Source: Pseudomonas lutea | Lineage (GTDB): Bacteria; Pseudomonadota; Gammaproteobacteria; Pseudomonadales; Pseudomonadaceae | DNA length: 64,000 nt | Assembly (NCBI RefSeq): GCF_000759445.1 | Contig: NZ_JRMB01000002.1 | Location: forward strand, 1,302,001-1,366,000 | Direction of reading: 5' to 3' | Shown here: one piece after another, positions 9,132 to 20,272 of the stretch | Layout of the letters: every line of letters begins with the position of its first letter | Numbering within the stretch: position 1 is the first letter of the stretch | Program-made: the position numbers and the translations under genes | Notes under the pieces: model-generated | The model's database searches: none | What the model saw: the letters and a program-made list of their open reading frames with translations, nothing else | What the model was told of the DNA's origin: nothing

Positions 9132-10235
9132 TTACAGCCGCACACTTGCAAACGTCGACTCGTTACGCGCCTGGCTCAGTGCCGAAAGCGGGCCGGACAA
9201 TGGCGCCATCACCAGTGATTGCGGAATAGGCAGCATTGCCACCTGTTGCGCAGTGTTGGAGCCGACGCGCTCATCCCGTGGAGGGATGCCGAAGTATTCG
9301 CGGTAGCACTTGGAAAAGTGCGGCGTGGACACGAAACCGCACACCGAGGCCACTTCGATAATCGACATCGGTGTTTGCTTGAGCAGCTGCCGCGCGCGGA
9401 TCAACCGCAGCTTGAGGTAATAGCGCGACGGCGAACAGTGCAGGTATTTCTGGAACAGCCGCTCCAGCTGGCGCCGGGATACCGCGACGTACACCGCGAG
9501 TTCGTCCAGGTCGATCGGCTCCTCCAGATTCGCCTCCATCAACGCGACGATTTCCTGCAACTTCGGCTGGTTGGTGCCAAGCATGTGTTTAAGCGGCACA
9601 CGCTGGTGATCCTGCTCGTTGCGGATACGCTCATAGACAAACATTTCCGAGATAGCAGCCGACAACTCACGGCCATGATCGCGGCTGATCAAGTGCAGCA
9701 TCATGTCCAACGGTGCGGTGCCGCCCGAGCTGGTGAAACGGTTGCGGTCGAGGGTGAACAGGCGCGTGCTCATGGTGACGCGCGGAAACGCCTCCTGCAT
9801 CGCAGCAAGACACTCCCAGTGCACGCTGCAATCGAAACCGTCCAGCAAACCCGCGCATGCCAGCGCCCAGCTGCCCGTGCACACCGCGCCAAGCCGACGG
9901 GACTGTCGCGCCTGGCTTTGCAGCCAGCTCACATGCTCACGGGTCACCGTCCGCTGAATGCCTACGCCGCCGCAGACGATCACAGTGTCCAGCACCGGCG
10001 CTTTGTGCATCGCGGCGTCCGGGGTGATCTGCAGGCCATCGCTGGCCCAGACCTGGCCGCCGTCGACGCTGAGGGTGGTCCAGCGATACAGCTCGCGGCC
10101 TGACAATTGGTTCGCCATCCGCAGAGGCTCGACCGCTGACGCGAGGGAGATCAATGTGAAGTTGTCCAGCAGCAGAAAGCCGATGGATTGGGGCGCACGG
10201 TTCTGGGGTTGGGCCCCGGAGTTGAACGAAGTCAT
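9132..10235 (-). CDS. gbdR: GbdR-type AraC-family activator of betaine catabolism
   Basis: Activator of glycine betaine and dimethylglycine catabolism and of choline uptake in pseudomonads. The N-terminal part (about 15-200) is a glutamine-amidotransferase-like ligand domain (SIGFLLLDNFTLISLASAVE, VIVCGG), and the C-terminal part (about 250-345) is a double AraC helix-turn-helix (RQLERLFQKYL...GFVSTPHFSKCYREYFG). The start was taken at the ATG at 10233-10235, after GAGGAG, giving 367 residues; a GTG one codon upstream is less likely. Its position beside the serine dehydratase and choXWV matches the arrangement known in P. aeruginosa. Confidence 0.92.
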   Translation of the reverse strand: MTSFNSGAQPQNRAPQSIGFLLLDNFTLISLASAVEPLRMANQLSGRELYRWTTLSVDGGQVWASDGLQITPDAAMHKAPVLDTVIVCGGVGIQRTVTREHVSWLQSQARQSRRLGAVCTGSWALACAGLLDGFDCSVHWECLAAMQEAFPRVTMSTRLFTLDRNRFTSSGGTAPLDMMLHLISRDHGRELSAAISEMFVYERIRNEQDHQRVPLKHMLGTNQPKLQEIVALMEANLEEPIDLDELAVYVAVSRRQLERLFQKYLHCSPSRYYLKLRLIRARQLLKQTPMSIIEVASVCGFVSTPHFSKCYREYFGIPPRDERVGSNTAQQVAMLPIPQSLVMAPLSGPLSALSQARNESTFASVRL

Positions 10236-10238
10236 CAC

Positions 10239-10756
10239 AATTTCTCCTCACGCGTAAAACGGTTGATGGCCCCAGCAAGAGGCTCTTGTTGTATCGCTCT
10301 CATCTGTGGAGAGCTGGGTGAGTGCAACGCAAATGCCATGCCTAAAGCTGAATGCGCGTTCAACAACTCTTGATTGCGACGTCGCGAAGCGTCTATTCAG
10401 GAGCGACAGGACAATTCAATTCGCGACTTCAGGACCGCTGAGCCGCAGACGTGGCGGGCGGGATGGGCAATTGCGTAGCACTTGTGTGAACGATAGCGTG
10501 ACCGAGCGGTCACGGAGTGTCACCCGATGCACGGGGTGCTGGAATCCAGTGAGTCAGCCATTGGCTCGGATGGGCTGGGACTCGCTATCGGGGCCGGCGC
10601 GCCAAAACGTAGCGGTAGCTTCTCGGCGTGGGCGAAAAGCGGGCAAGCGGCGCGGCCTGGGTTGCCTTGCCGGAGGCGCTGCAGGCAGCAGCAGATGGCT
10701 TCAGACAAAAGCCCTGTCACGAAGGACTCCGTGCGCGGGGCCCTGTGATCGGGCCG
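10239..10756. other. Intergenic gap between serine dehydratase gene and gbdR
   Basis: About 520 bp with no convincing gene. It should hold the gbdR promoter near 10240-10330. The only striking element is the palindrome at 10498-10513. Open frames here have no ribosome binding sites and poor codon use. Confidence 0.5.
10498..10513. promoter_or_regulatory. Perfect operator-like palindrome upstream of gbdR
   Basis: GTGACCG-AG-CGGTCAC has two perfect 7-bp arms and a 2-bp centre. It lies about 260 bp upstream of the gbdR start and about 240 bp beyond the end of the serine dehydratase gene. The protein that would bind is unknown. Confidence 0.35.
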
Positions 10757-12133
10757 TCAGCACTCGACTGCGCTCACCGCCAGCCCGCCACGGGACGTCT
10801 CCTTGTACTTGTCGTGCATGTCCGCCCCGGTGTCGCGCATGGTGCGGATGACCCGGTCCAGCGAAATGAAGTGCTGACCGTCACCGCGCAACGCCATCTG
10901 CGCGGCATTGATGGCTTTGACGGCGGCAATCGCGTTGCGCTCGATGCACGGCACCTGAACCAGGCCACCGACCGGATCGCAAGTCAGGCCGAGGTTGTGC
11001 TCCAGACCAATCTCGGCGGCGTTGCACACTTGCTCCGGCGTCGCGCCCAGGATGTCTGCCAACCCCGCCGCCGCCATGGCACAGGCGGAACCGACCTCGC
11101 CCTGACAGCCCACCTCGGCGCCAGAGATCGACGCGTTCTTCTTGCACAGAATACCGATCGACGCGGCGCCCAGCAGGTAGTCCACCACGTTGGCTTCGCT
11201 GACCTCGTCGCTGAACTTGACGAAGTAGTGCAGCACCGCCGGAATGATCCCCGCCGCGCCATTGGTGGGCGCGGTGACCATGCGTCCTCCGGCGGCGTTT
11301 TCCTCGTTGACGGCCAATGCAAACAGGTTGACCCACTCCATCGCGCTCAAGGTCGAGCCAATGACGTTCGGCTTGTTCAGCTCTTGCAGGCTGCGATGCA
11401 GACGCGCCGCGCGACGACGCACGTTCAGGCCGCCTGGCAAAATACCTTCGTGCTTCAACCCCAGCTCCACGCAGGCCTGCATAGCCTTCCAGAGGCGCAT
11501 GAGCCCGGCGCGAATCTCGTCTTCGCTGCGCCAGATCTTCTCGTTCTCCATCATCAACTGCGACACCCGCAAGCCATGCTTTTCGCAGAGCATCAGCAGT
11601 TCATCGGCGCTGGAGAAATCGTAAGGCAGAACAGTCTCGTCGCGGTCCAGCACGCCGCTGGCAGCCTGCGCTTCATCGACAACGAAGCCGCCGCCCACCG
11701 AGTAATACGTGTCGCGATGAAGCTCGCCCTGCTCATCGAAAGCAACCAGCGTCATGGCATTGGGGTGGAAGGGAAGGTTCTCATCGATGAGCAGCATGTC
11801 GCGCTGCCACAGAAACGGCACGGGGTGATCGCCATTGAGCTGCAGCGTCCCGGTTTCGCGCAGTTCAGCGATGCGCTGGCCGATCAGCCCTGGATCGATC
11901 GCATCAGGCCATTCGCCCATCAGACCCATGATGACCGCGCTGTCGCTGCCATGCCCAACCCCGGTCGCTGACAACGAGCCGTAAAGCTGCACTTCTATCC
12001 GCCCGACCCGCCCCAGTTGGTCACGTTCGCGCAGCCCTTGGGTAAACAGTGCAGCAGCGCGCATGGGGCCGACCGTGTGTGAGCTGGAGGGGCCGATACC
12101 GATCTTGAACAGGTCGAACACGCTGATAGCCAT
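10757..12133 (-). CDS. sdaB: L-serine ammonia-lyase, iron-sulfur dependent, single chain
   Basis: Deaminates L-serine to pyruvate and ammonia with a [4Fe-4S] cluster. The 458-residue protein fuses the beta-type N-terminal domain ([20 protein letters not shown]) and the alpha-type catalytic domain (about 180-458). Cluster cysteines are visible in [22 protein letters not shown] and VPCIERNA. The ATG at 12133 begins the family N-terminus [10 protein letters not shown]. Between gbdR and choXWV it fits the last step of betaine breakdown, which passes through glycine and serine to pyruvate. sdaA and sdaB are both used as names for this paralog. Confidence 0.93.
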   Translation of the reverse strand: MAISVFDLFKIGIGPSSSHTVGPMRAAALFTQGLRERDQLGRVGRIEVQLYGSLSATGVGHGSDSAVIMGLMGEWPDAIDPGLIGQRIAELRETGTLQLNGDHPVPFLWQRDMLLIDENLPFHPNAMTLVAFDEQGELHRDTYYSVGGGFVVDEAQAASGVLDRDETVLPYDFSSADELLMLCEKHGLRVSQLMMENEKIWRSEDEIRAGLMRLWKAMQACVELGLKHEGILPGGLNVRRRAARLHRSLQELNKPNVIGSTLSAMEWVNLFALAVNEENAAGGRMVTAPTNGAAGIIPAVLHYFVKFSDEVSEANVVDYLLGAASIGILCKKNASISGAEVGCQGEVGSACAMAAAGLADILGATPEQVCNAAEIGLEHNLGLTCDPVGGLVQVPCIERNAIAAVKAINAAQMALRGDGQHFISLDRVIRTMRDTGADMHDKYKETSRGGLAVSAVEC

Positions 12134-12421
12134 AACCGCAAACCTCCCGCAAACAGGGTTCCCGGCGCGCCGCGCGGCCGGCGATGAAGCTGCTACGCTC
12201 AAGCAGCATTCCATCGAGATGGCGGCATCATCAGCCTTTTGTTTTGCAGGGCGACGTCCCACACCGACTCACCCATGCCCACCAACGTCGTGTCTGCGAA
12301 CGCCGACGTGCAAGCGTGTTCGCAGCCGATTCCGGCACTTTTTGCCGTATCGTCACTCTGCTTTTGTCGCGGGAATCATTCGGCGAGCAGAGGAAAAACC
12401 TGTAAGCGACGTCACTGATGC

Positions 12422-12452
12422 TGGATACGACTCCCTGTGTACTGGATACGAC
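12422..12452 (+). promoter_or_regulatory. Direct repeat upstream of choX, candidate GbdR site
   Basis: TGGATACGAC occurs at 12422-12431 and again at 12443-12452, exactly 21 bp apart, two helical turns on one face. AraC-family dimers bind such direct repeats. The site is about 155 bp upstream of choX, in the gap that must hold its promoter. Assignment to GbdR is inferred from gene context. Confidence 0.45.
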
Positions 12453-12607
12453 GCCCCCTGTAGGCGTTTGTTTTTCCCTGTTACATGATCGTTGTCGACT
12501 CAATCGCCAGACGCAGTGATGGAGCTGTTTTTCAACTTGACTCGCCGACACCAGAAAACGCATCAGCTGCGGTTGATGCCGAGAAAAAAACACCAAAGGA
12601 GTCCGAC

Positions 12608-13555
12608 ATGAAAAATTCACACAGGCTGTTGCTGGGCGTTGCGCTGAGTCTTCCGATCCTGGCCCAGGCCGCTGAGCCCGCCGCCTGCCAAATGGTCAAT
12701 TTTTCCGATGTGGGCTGGACCGACATCACGGCGACCACCGCCGTCACCAGCGTCGTGTTGCAGTCGCTGGGCTACAAAACCAAAACCACCATGATTTCGG
12801 TGCCCGTGACCTACAAGTCGCTGGCCGATGGCAAAAACATGGACGTTTTCCTCGGCAACTGGATGCCGACCATGGAAAACGACATCAAGGCTTATCGCGA
12901 AGCCGGCACCGTCGAGACCGTGCGCGCCAACCTCGAAAACGCCAAATACACCCTCGCCGTTCCCCAGGCCCTGTACGACAAAGGCCTTCACGACTTCGCC
13001 GACATCGTCAAATTCAAGAAAGAACTCGACGGCAAAATCTACGGCATCGAACCGGGCAACGATGGCAACCGCCTGATCCAGAGCATGATCGACAAAAACG
13101 CCTTTGGCCTAAAAGACGCAGGCTTCAAAGTCGTGGAATCGAGCGAAGCGGGCATGTTGTCCCAGGTTGACCGGGCGTCCCGGCGCAATACCGACGTGGT
13201 GTTCCTGGGCTGGGAACCGCACCCCATGAACACCCGCTTCAAAATCAAGTACCTGACTGGCGGCGATGACTACTTCGGCCCCGACTTCGGCAAAGCCACT
13301 GTCTACACCAATGTGCGCAAGGGCTATACCACCGAGTGCGCCAACGTCGGCCAACTGCTGAAGAACCTGTCGTTCACCTTGCCGATGGAAAGCTCGCTGA
13401 TGGGCAACATCCTCGACGACAAAATGAAGCCTGAAGTCGCCGCCAAGGCGTGGCTGAAAAAGAACCCTCAAGTACTCGATACATGGCTGGCAGGTGTCAC
13501 CACCGTGGACGGCAAACCTGGCCTGGAAGCCGCAAAAGCCGAGCTGACGAAGTAA
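12608..13555 (+). CDS. choX: Choline-binding periplasmic protein of the ChoXWV ABC transporter
   Basis: Captures choline in the periplasm for import. A signal peptide (about 1-21, ending AQA) precedes an OpuAC-like binding fold; the start of the mature protein, NFSDVGWTDITATTAV, is typical of ChoX/ProX proteins, and the aromatic residues near GNWMP and FLGWEPHPMN fit a quaternary-ammonium cage. The ATG at 12608 follows AAAGGAG. The frame extends upstream to 12485 but without a start site. Length is 315 residues. It is the first gene of choXWV and is followed by a hairpin that may damp expression of the downstream genes. Confidence 0.93.
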   Translation: MKNSHRLLLGVALSLPILAQAAEPAACQMVNFSDVGWTDITATTAVTSVVLQSLGYKTKTTMISVPVTYKSLADGKNMDVFLGNWMPTMENDIKAYREAGTVETVRANLENAKYTLAVPQALYDKGLHDFADIVKFKKELDGKIYGIEPGNDGNRLIQSMIDKNAFGLKDAGFKVVESSEAGMLSQVDRASRRNTDVVFLGWEPHPMNTRFKIKYLTGGDDYFGPDFGKATVYTNVRKGYTTECANVGQLLKNLSFTLPMESSLMGNILDDKMKPEVAAKAWLKKNPQVLDTWLAGVTTVDGKPGLEAAKAELTK

Positions 13556-13564
13556 CTCGACAGG

Positions 13565-13596
13565 CAGGCGGGTAACGCCCGCCTGTTGTCCTTTTT
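13565..13596 (+). terminator. Hairpin with T-tract between choX and choW
   Basis: CAGGCGGG and CCCGCCTG arms (13565-13585) are followed after a few bases by six T. Placed within an operon, it would act as a partial terminator or 3' stabiliser, leaving more message for the binding protein than for the permease and ATPase. This is a usual arrangement in ABC importer operons. Confidence 0.6.
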
Positions 13597-13623
13597 TCAT
13601 CCCGCACGCGGACAACCACTATC

Positions 13624-14469
13624 ATGCTGACTGATCATAAAATCCCCTTGGGCCAGTACATCGCCGGCTTTGTCGAATGGCTGACGCAGCACGGCGCCAG
13701 CACCTTCGACGCCATCGCTTCGTCACTGGAAACCATGATCCACGGGCTCACCGGCGGCCTGACCTGGTTCAACCCCTTCGTGCTGATCGGCCTGGTTGCC
13801 TTGCTTGCGCACTTCATTCAACGCAAGTGGGGCCTGACCGCATTTGTCGTGATTTCCTTTTTGCTCATACTCAATCTGGGCTACTGGCAAGAGACCATGG
13901 AGACCCTGGCGCAGGTTTTATTCGCCACGGCGGTCTGCGTGGTGATCGGCGTGCCGCTTGGCATCATTGCCGCGCACAAGCCGATGTTCTACACCTGCAT
14001 GCGCCCCGTACTCGACCTGATGCAGACCGTTCCTACGTTCGTTTACCTGATCCCGACGCTCACCCTGTTCGGCCTCGGTGTGGTACCAGGCCTGATCTCG
14101 ACAGTGGTGTTCGCGATTGCTGCACCCATACGCCTGACGTATCTGGGCATCTGCGACGTTCCCCAAGAACTTCTCGACGCCGGCAAGGCCTTCGGCTGTT
14201 CGCGCCGCCAGCTCTTGTCGCGCATCGAATTACCCCATGCCATGCCGAGCATCGCGGCCGGCATCACTCAGTGCATCATGCTGTCGCTGTCGATGGTGGT
14301 CATTGCCGCGCTGGTAGGCGCGGACGGCTTGGGCAAACCCGTGGTCAACGCACTGAACACCGCTGATATCGCACTGGGCTTCGAAGCGGGCCTGGCGATC
14401 GTATTACTGGCGATCATGCTCGACCGGATCTGCAAACAACCGGACGCTAAAGTGAGGGCTGACGCATGA
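13624..14469 (+). CDS. choW: Choline ABC transporter permease
   Basis: Inner-membrane permease of the choline importer, 281 residues with about six transmembrane segments (from about 58 to 270). The BPD permease loop that contacts the ATPase is seen as DAGKAFGCSRRQLLSRIELPHAMPSI around residues 180-205 (EAA-type motif). It starts 68 bp after choX, and its TGA overlaps the choV ATG in an ATGA junction, so translation of choW and choV is probably coupled. Confidence 0.93.
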   Translation: MLTDHKIPLGQYIAGFVEWLTQHGASTFDAIASSLETMIHGLTGGLTWFNPFVLIGLVALLAHFIQRKWGLTAFVVISFLLILNLGYWQETMETLAQVLFATAVCVVIGVPLGIIAAHKPMFYTCMRPVLDLMQTVPTFVYLIPTLTLFGLGVVPGLISTVVFAIAAPIRLTYLGICDVPQELLDAGKAFGCSRRQLLSRIELPHAMPSIAAGITQCIMLSLSMVVIAALVGADGLGKPVVNALNTADIALGFEAGLAIVLLAIMLDRICKQPDAKVRADA

Positions 14470-15647
14470 GCATCATCAAATTCGATCAGGTTGACGTCGT
14501 CTTTTCCAAAGACCCGCGTGAGGCGCTCAAGCTGCTGGACCAAGGCCTCACGCGGCCAGAAATCCTCAAGAAAACCGGCCAGATCGTCGGCGTCGAAAAA
14601 GCCTCGCTGGAGATCAACAAAGGCGAAATCTGCGTGCTGATGGGCCTGTCGGGCTCGGGCAAATCGAGCCTGCTGCGTTGCATCAACGGGCTGAACACGG
14701 TCAGTCGTGGTTCGTTGTTCGTGGAGCACGAAGGCAAGCAGATCAACATTGCCGCCTGCACCCCTGCCGAGCTGAAGATGATGCGCACCAAACGCATCGC
14801 GATGGTGTTCCAGAAGTTTGCCCTGATGCCTTGGCTCACAGTGCGCGAGAACATCAGTTTTGGCCTGGAAATGCAGGGTCGGCCCGAGAAAGAGCGGCGT
14901 CAGCTGGTGGACGAGAAGCTTGAACTGGTGGGCTTGACGCAATGGCGCAACAAGAAGCCCGACGAGCTCTCGGGTGGCATGCAGCAGCGTGTGGGCCTGG
15001 CCCGCGCGCTGGCGATGGACGCCGACATTCTGCTGATGGATGAGCCTTTCTCCGCCCTCGATCCGCTGATCCGCCAAGGCCTGCAAGACGAGTTGCTGGC
15101 GCTGCAGAAGAAGCTCAACAAGACCATCGTGTTTGTGAGTCACGACCTGGACGAAGCGCTCAAGCTCGGCACCCGGATTGCGATCATGAAGGACGGCCGG
15201 ATCATCCAGTACAGCGTACCGGAAGAGATTGTGTTGAACCCTGCCGATGAATACGTGCGCACGTTTGTTGCTCACACCAACCCGCTCAACGTGCTGTGCG
15301 GCCGCAGCCTAATGCGCCCGATCACCCAGTGCACGCGTATCAACGGCTCCCAAGTGTGTCTGGACCCAACCGACGATACCTGGATTGATCTGGCCGATGG
15401 CAACGCCATCACCGGCGCTCACCAGCATGGCGCGACCCTGGACCTGCAAAGTTGGGAGCCCGGGCAGTCGGTCGATACGCTGGGCCGCAGACCAACCGTG
15501 GTTCATTCCGACATCGGCATGCGCGACGCCCTGCAGATCCGCTATCACACCGGCAACAAGCTGGTACTGCAGGAGAACAACCAACTGGTCGGGATCCTCG
15601 GCGACAGCGAGCTGTACCACGCACTGCTGGGCAAGAATCACGGCTGA
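14466..15647 (+). CDS. choV: Choline ABC transporter ATP-binding protein
   Basis: ATPase that drives choline import. Walker A is GLSGSGKSS (about 59-67), the signature is LSGGMQQRVGLARAL, Walker B is ILLMDEPFSALD, and the switch histidine is in FVSHD. The region after about residue 275 has a CBS-like part, as in ProV/OpuAA proteins, ending GILGDSELY. Length is 393 residues. The ATG overlaps the choW stop. No choline BCCT transporter gene (betT) follows; a REP-containing gap separates it from betI. Confidence 0.93.
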   Translation: MSIIKFDQVDVVFSKDPREALKLLDQGLTRPEILKKTGQIVGVEKASLEINKGEICVLMGLSGSGKSSLLRCINGLNTVSRGSLFVEHEGKQINIAACTPAELKMMRTKRIAMVFQKFALMPWLTVRENISFGLEMQGRPEKERRQLVDEKLELVGLTQWRNKKPDELSGGMQQRVGLARALAMDADILLMDEPFSALDPLIRQGLQDELLALQKKLNKTIVFVSHDLDEALKLGTRIAIMKDGRIIQYSVPEEIVLNPADEYVRTFVAHTNPLNVLCGRSLMRPITQCTRINGSQVCLDPTDDTWIDLADGNAITGAHQHGATLDLQSWEPGQSVDTLGRRPTVVHSDIGMRDALQIRYHTGNKLVLQENNQLVGILGDSELYHALLGKNHG

Positions 15648-15667
15648 GGTGGCGCCTGCACAGCGGG

Positions 15668-15888
15668 TTCGCCAGCAAGCCGGCTCCTACAGATTCGTGG
15701 CGAATGCTCATCGCGCGAAGGCACAACCTACTGTAGGAGTGAGCTTGCTCGCGATGGCTCAGATTCGCGTCGATCAGAGATTGCCGGAACGGCAAAATCT
15801 GTAGGAGCGCGGTTGCCCGCGAAGGCGTCAGCAGGTTCAAAACAACGTTGCCTTACCCAATGCAATCGCGAGCAAGCTCACTCCCACA
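15668..15888. repeat. REP-type palindromes between choV and betI
   Basis: Four REP-like half-units: TTCGCCAGCAAGCCGGCTCC (15668), GTAGGAGTGAGCTTGCTCGC (15733), GTAGGAGCGCGGTTGCCCGC (about 15801), and ATCGCGAGCAAGCTCACTCC (15864). The second and fourth are inverted copies of each other. They fill most of the 394-bp gap before betI. Confidence 0.8.
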
Positions 15889-15954
15889 AGTAATCGCTTT
15901 GACACGTGATTAGGAGGCACTCCAGGTCGAATTTCGCACGCCCGTTCTTTTTTG

Positions 15955-15974
15955 TTGATTGAACGTTCAATTAA
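15955..15974. promoter_or_regulatory. BetI operator candidate
   Basis: The perfect palindrome ATTGAACGTTCAAT (15958-15971) sits in an almost symmetric 20-mer, 70 bp before the betI start. TetR-family repressors such as BetI autoregulate their operon and release on choline binding; AT-rich palindromes of this kind are their usual sites. Confidence 0.7.
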
Positions 15975-16041
15975 AAAGCTTTACAGTGGACGCCGTTTCC
16001 AGCCCTTCACACTTACCCGGCAAGTCCAGGAGGCTTCGCAA

Positions 16042-16635
16042 ATGCCCAAGGTCGGTATGCAACCCATTCGGCGTCAACAGCTGATCCAGGCCACCCTTAC
16101 GGCGGTCGATCAGGTCGGGATGGGCGATGCAAGCATTGCGCTGATCGCCAAACTGGCAGGAGTCTCCAACGGCATCATCAGTCACTATTTTCAGGACAAG
16201 AACGGCCTGATCGCAGCGACGATGCGCCACCTGATGAATGCGCTGATCGCCAGCGTTGCCGAACGGCGACGGGCGTTGAACGACGACAGTCCACGGGCTC
16301 ACCTGAAAGTGATCATCGAAGGCAACTTCGATTCCAGTCAGGTCAATGGCCCGGCCATGAAAACCTGGCTCGCCTTCTGGGCAACCAGCATGCATTCGCC
16401 CTCGCTGCACAGGCTGCAGCGGATCAACGATCACCGCCTGTATTCCAACCTCTGCTGTCAGTTCCGCCGCGCACTCCCACTGGAGGACGCGCGCAGCGCC
16501 GCCAGAGGACTTGCGGCATTGATCGACGGCTTATGGCTGCGTGGCGCGCTCTCCGGGGACGCCTTCGATACCGAACAGGCGCAGCGGATCGCCTACGAAT
16601 ACATGGACCTGCAATTGGCAAAAGCGCCGAGCTGA
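16042..16635 (+). CDS. betI: BetI, choline-responsive TetR-family repressor
   Basis: Represses the betaine synthesis genes in the absence of choline. The 197-residue protein has an N-terminal TetR helix-turn-helix (about 10-55: [30 protein letters not shown]) and a helical C-terminal ligand domain with conserved W/H/R patterns ([14 protein letters not shown]). AGGAGG at 16028-16033 fixes the ATG at 16042; the frame is open upstream to 15952 without a site. It is the first gene of betIBA; betB starts 75 bp later. Confidence 0.94.
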   Translation: MPKVGMQPIRRQQLIQATLTAVDQVGMGDASIALIAKLAGVSNGIISHYFQDKNGLIAATMRHLMNALIASVAERRRALNDDSPRAHLKVIIEGNFDSSQVNGPAMKTWLAFWATSMHSPSLHRLQRINDHRLYSNLCCQFRRALPLEDARSAARGLAALIDGLWLRGALSGDAFDTEQAQRIAYEYMDLQLAKAPS

Positions 16636-16710
16636 AGCAGCCGGCACCACGATCCAGGCCGCGCACAGCGCACTTGATCGTTACCCATCACAGACTATCG
16701 CGAGGACTCT

Positions 16711-18183
<1,473 letters not shown>

Positions 18184-18198
18184 TCCTGCGCTAGCCCT

Positions 18199-18287
18199 TG
18201 TAGGAGCGCGCTTGCCCGCGAACGCGTCAGGTCATTCCCCTTTGCAGGACCTGACGCATCGCGTTCGCCAGCAAGCCGGCTCCTACA
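18199..18287. repeat. REP pair between betB and betA
   Basis: TGTAGGAGCGCGCTTGCCCG and, inverted, GCCAGCAAGCCGGCTCCTAC flank a core in which AACGCGTCAGGTC and GACCTGACGCATCGCGTT also pair, so nearly the whole segment can fold. It lies inside the betIBA operon, where REP hairpins often stabilise upstream mRNA. Confidence 0.85.
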
Positions 18288-18346
18288 GGCCGTGATCCAT
18301 ATACATCCGCTCCATATCTGACACATCCCAAAGAGGGAGCATTTCA

Positions 18347-20050
18347 ATGTCCCAAGAATTCGACTACATCATCATCGGCGCCGGCTCGGCCGGTAACACC
18401 CTGGCAGCCCGCCTCACCGAAGACGCGGGCGTCACCGTCCTGCTGCTCGAAGCCGGCGGACCGGATTACCGCGCCGACTTCCGCACGCAAATGCCCGCCG
18501 CGCTTGCCTTCCCGCTGCAAGGTCGCCGCTACAACTGGGCATACGAAACCGAGCCGGAACCGCACATGAACAATCGCCGCATGGAGTGCGGTCGCGGCAA
18601 GGGCCTGGGTGGCTCGTCGCTGATCAACGGCATGTGCTACATCCGCGGCAACGCCATGGATTATGACGGCTGGGCTAAAAATCCAGGGCTGGAAGACTGG
18701 TCCTATCTCGACTGCCTGCCGTACTTCCGCAAGGCCGAAACCCGCGACATCGGCCCCAACGACTACCACGGTGCCGAAGGCCCGGTCAGCGTGACTACGC
18801 CGAAAGCAGGCAATAACCCGCTGTTCGCTGCAATGGTTGAAGCAGGTGTGCAAGCCGGTTATCCGCGCACTGACGACCTCAACGGTTATCAGCAGGAAGG
18901 TTTCGGCCCGATGGACCGCACCGTCACCCCGTTCGGCCGTCGTGCCAGCACGGCACGTGGCTACCTGGACGAAGCGAAGAAGCGCACCACCCTGACCATC
19001 GTCACCCATGCGCTGACCGACCGGATCCTGTTCGATAACAAGCGTGCTGTTGGCGTGGCCTACATGGTCGGCGACAGCGACACGCGCATCGAAGCCCGCG
19101 CTCGTAAGGAAGTCTTGCTGTGTGGTGGCGCAATCGCATCGCCGCAGATTCTGCAACGTTCCGGCGTCGGCCCTGCGCCGCTGCTGAAGAAGCTCGACAT
19201 TCCGGTTGTGCATGATTTGCCCGGCGTGGGCGAAAACCTGCAGGACCACCTGGAAATGTATTTGCAGTACGCCTGCAAAGAGCCGGTATCGCTGTATCCG
19301 TCGTTGCTGTGGTGGAACCAGCCGGCCATCGGTGCAGAGTGGATGTTCCTCGGCAAAGGGATCGGCGCCAGCAACCAGTTCGAGGCGGGCGGCTTCATTC
19401 GTTCGCGCAAGGAATTCGAGTGGCCGAACATTCAGTATCACTTCCTGCCAGTGGCGATTAACTACAACGGCAGCAAGGGCGTTCAGGAACATGGCTTCCA
19501 GGCGCACGTGGGTTCCATGCGTTCGCCTAGCCGTGGTCGCGTGCAGCTGAAATCGAAGAACCCGCGCGAGTATCCGAGCATCCTCTTCAACTACATGGCG
19601 TCGGAGCAGGACTGGCAGGAGTTCCGCGATGGCATTCGCCTGACCCGCGAAATCATGCAGCAGCCTGCACTTGACCAATACCGCGGCCGCGAAATCAGCC
19701 CGGGCATCGATGTGCAGTCCGACGAGCAGTTGGACACGTTTATCCGTGAGCACGCCGAGACCGCCTATCACCCGTCCTGCTCCTGCAAAATGGGCACCGA
19801 CGAGATGGCGGTAGTGGATGGCCAGGGCCGCGTCCATGGCATGGAAGGGCTGCGTGTGGTGGATGCGTCGATCATGCCGCTGATCACCACGGGCAACCTT
19901 AATGCGCCGACGATCATGATGGCTGAAAAGATCGCCGACAAAATCCGCGGCCGCAATCCGCTGCCCCGCAGCAACGCCGATTACTATGTAGCGGGCGATG
20001 CCCCGGTGCGCGGCAAGCCGATGCGTGAAGTGGGTCCGTTGGCGCAGTAA
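18347..20050 (+). CDS. betA: Choline dehydrogenase
   Basis: Membrane-associated FAD enzyme of the GMC oxidoreductase family that oxidises choline to betaine aldehyde. The FAD-binding motif [18 protein letters not shown] is at residues 4-21, the GMC signature [15 protein letters not shown] is near 83-97, and the active-site histidine is in [10 protein letters not shown] near 475. Length is 567 residues. RBS: AGAGGGAG 5' of the ATG. Third gene of betIBA. Confidence 0.96.
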   Translation: MSQEFDYIIIGAGSAGNTLAARLTEDAGVTVLLLEAGGPDYRADFRTQMPAALAFPLQGRRYNWAYETEPEPHMNNRRMECGRGKGLGGSSLINGMCYIRGNAMDYDGWAKNPGLEDWSYLDCLPYFRKAETRDIGPNDYHGAEGPVSVTTPKAGNNPLFAAMVEAGVQAGYPRTDDLNGYQQEGFGPMDRTVTPFGRRASTARGYLDEAKKRTTLTIVTHALTDRILFDNKRAVGVAYMVGDSDTRIEARARKEVLLCGGAIASPQILQRSGVGPAPLLKKLDIPVVHDLPGVGENLQDHLEMYLQYACKEPVSLYPSLLWWNQPAIGAEWMFLGKGIGASNQFEAGGFIRSRKEFEWPNIQYHFLPVAINYNGSKGVQEHGFQAHVGSMRSPSRGRVQLKSKNPREYPSILFNYMASEQDWQEFRDGIRLTREIMQQPALDQYRGREISPGIDVQSDEQLDTFIREHAETAYHPSCSCKMGTDEMAVVDGQGRVHGMEGLRVVDASIMPLITTGNLNAPTIMMAEKIADKIRGRNPLPRSNADYYVAGDAPVRGKPMREVGPLAQ

Positions 20051-20125
20051 CCCGCCTGGGTCTTCCAGGCCGGGCGTGGTAACCCGCGCAACTCATTTGT
20101 ATTGCACGGCAGGCAGCGCAAAACT

Positions 20126-20214
20126 TGTAGGAGCGCGCTTGCCCGCGATTGCGGTGTGTCAGTCACCTGAAATGGCCCAGACAGATCGCGTTCGCGGGCA
20201 AGCGCGCTCCTACA
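20126..20214. repeat. REP pair downstream of betA
   Basis: TTGTAGGAGCGCGCTTGCCC and its inverse GGGCAAGCGCGCTCCTACAA flank about 45 bp. It is of the same family as the pairs at 18199 and 63515, and precedes the tandem array at 20273. Confidence 0.85.
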
Positions 20215-20272
20215 ATGCCGGCGGGACCAAGCCCTTGGGTACGGCCCCGATCGGCAGTGCCGCCCCTTGCGC

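Noticed and set aside
10306..10851. 181-codon frame upstream of gbdR
   Set aside because: Arg-rich, cysteine-rich translation of intergenic DNA and the serine dehydratase 3' end; no ribosome binding site.
10628..11971. 447-codon frame opposite the serine dehydratase
   Set aside because: Shadow frame of sdaB; the sdaB product has complete family motifs.
18344..19837. Antisense frame over betA
   Set aside because: Shadow of a long GC-rich gene; no domain motif.
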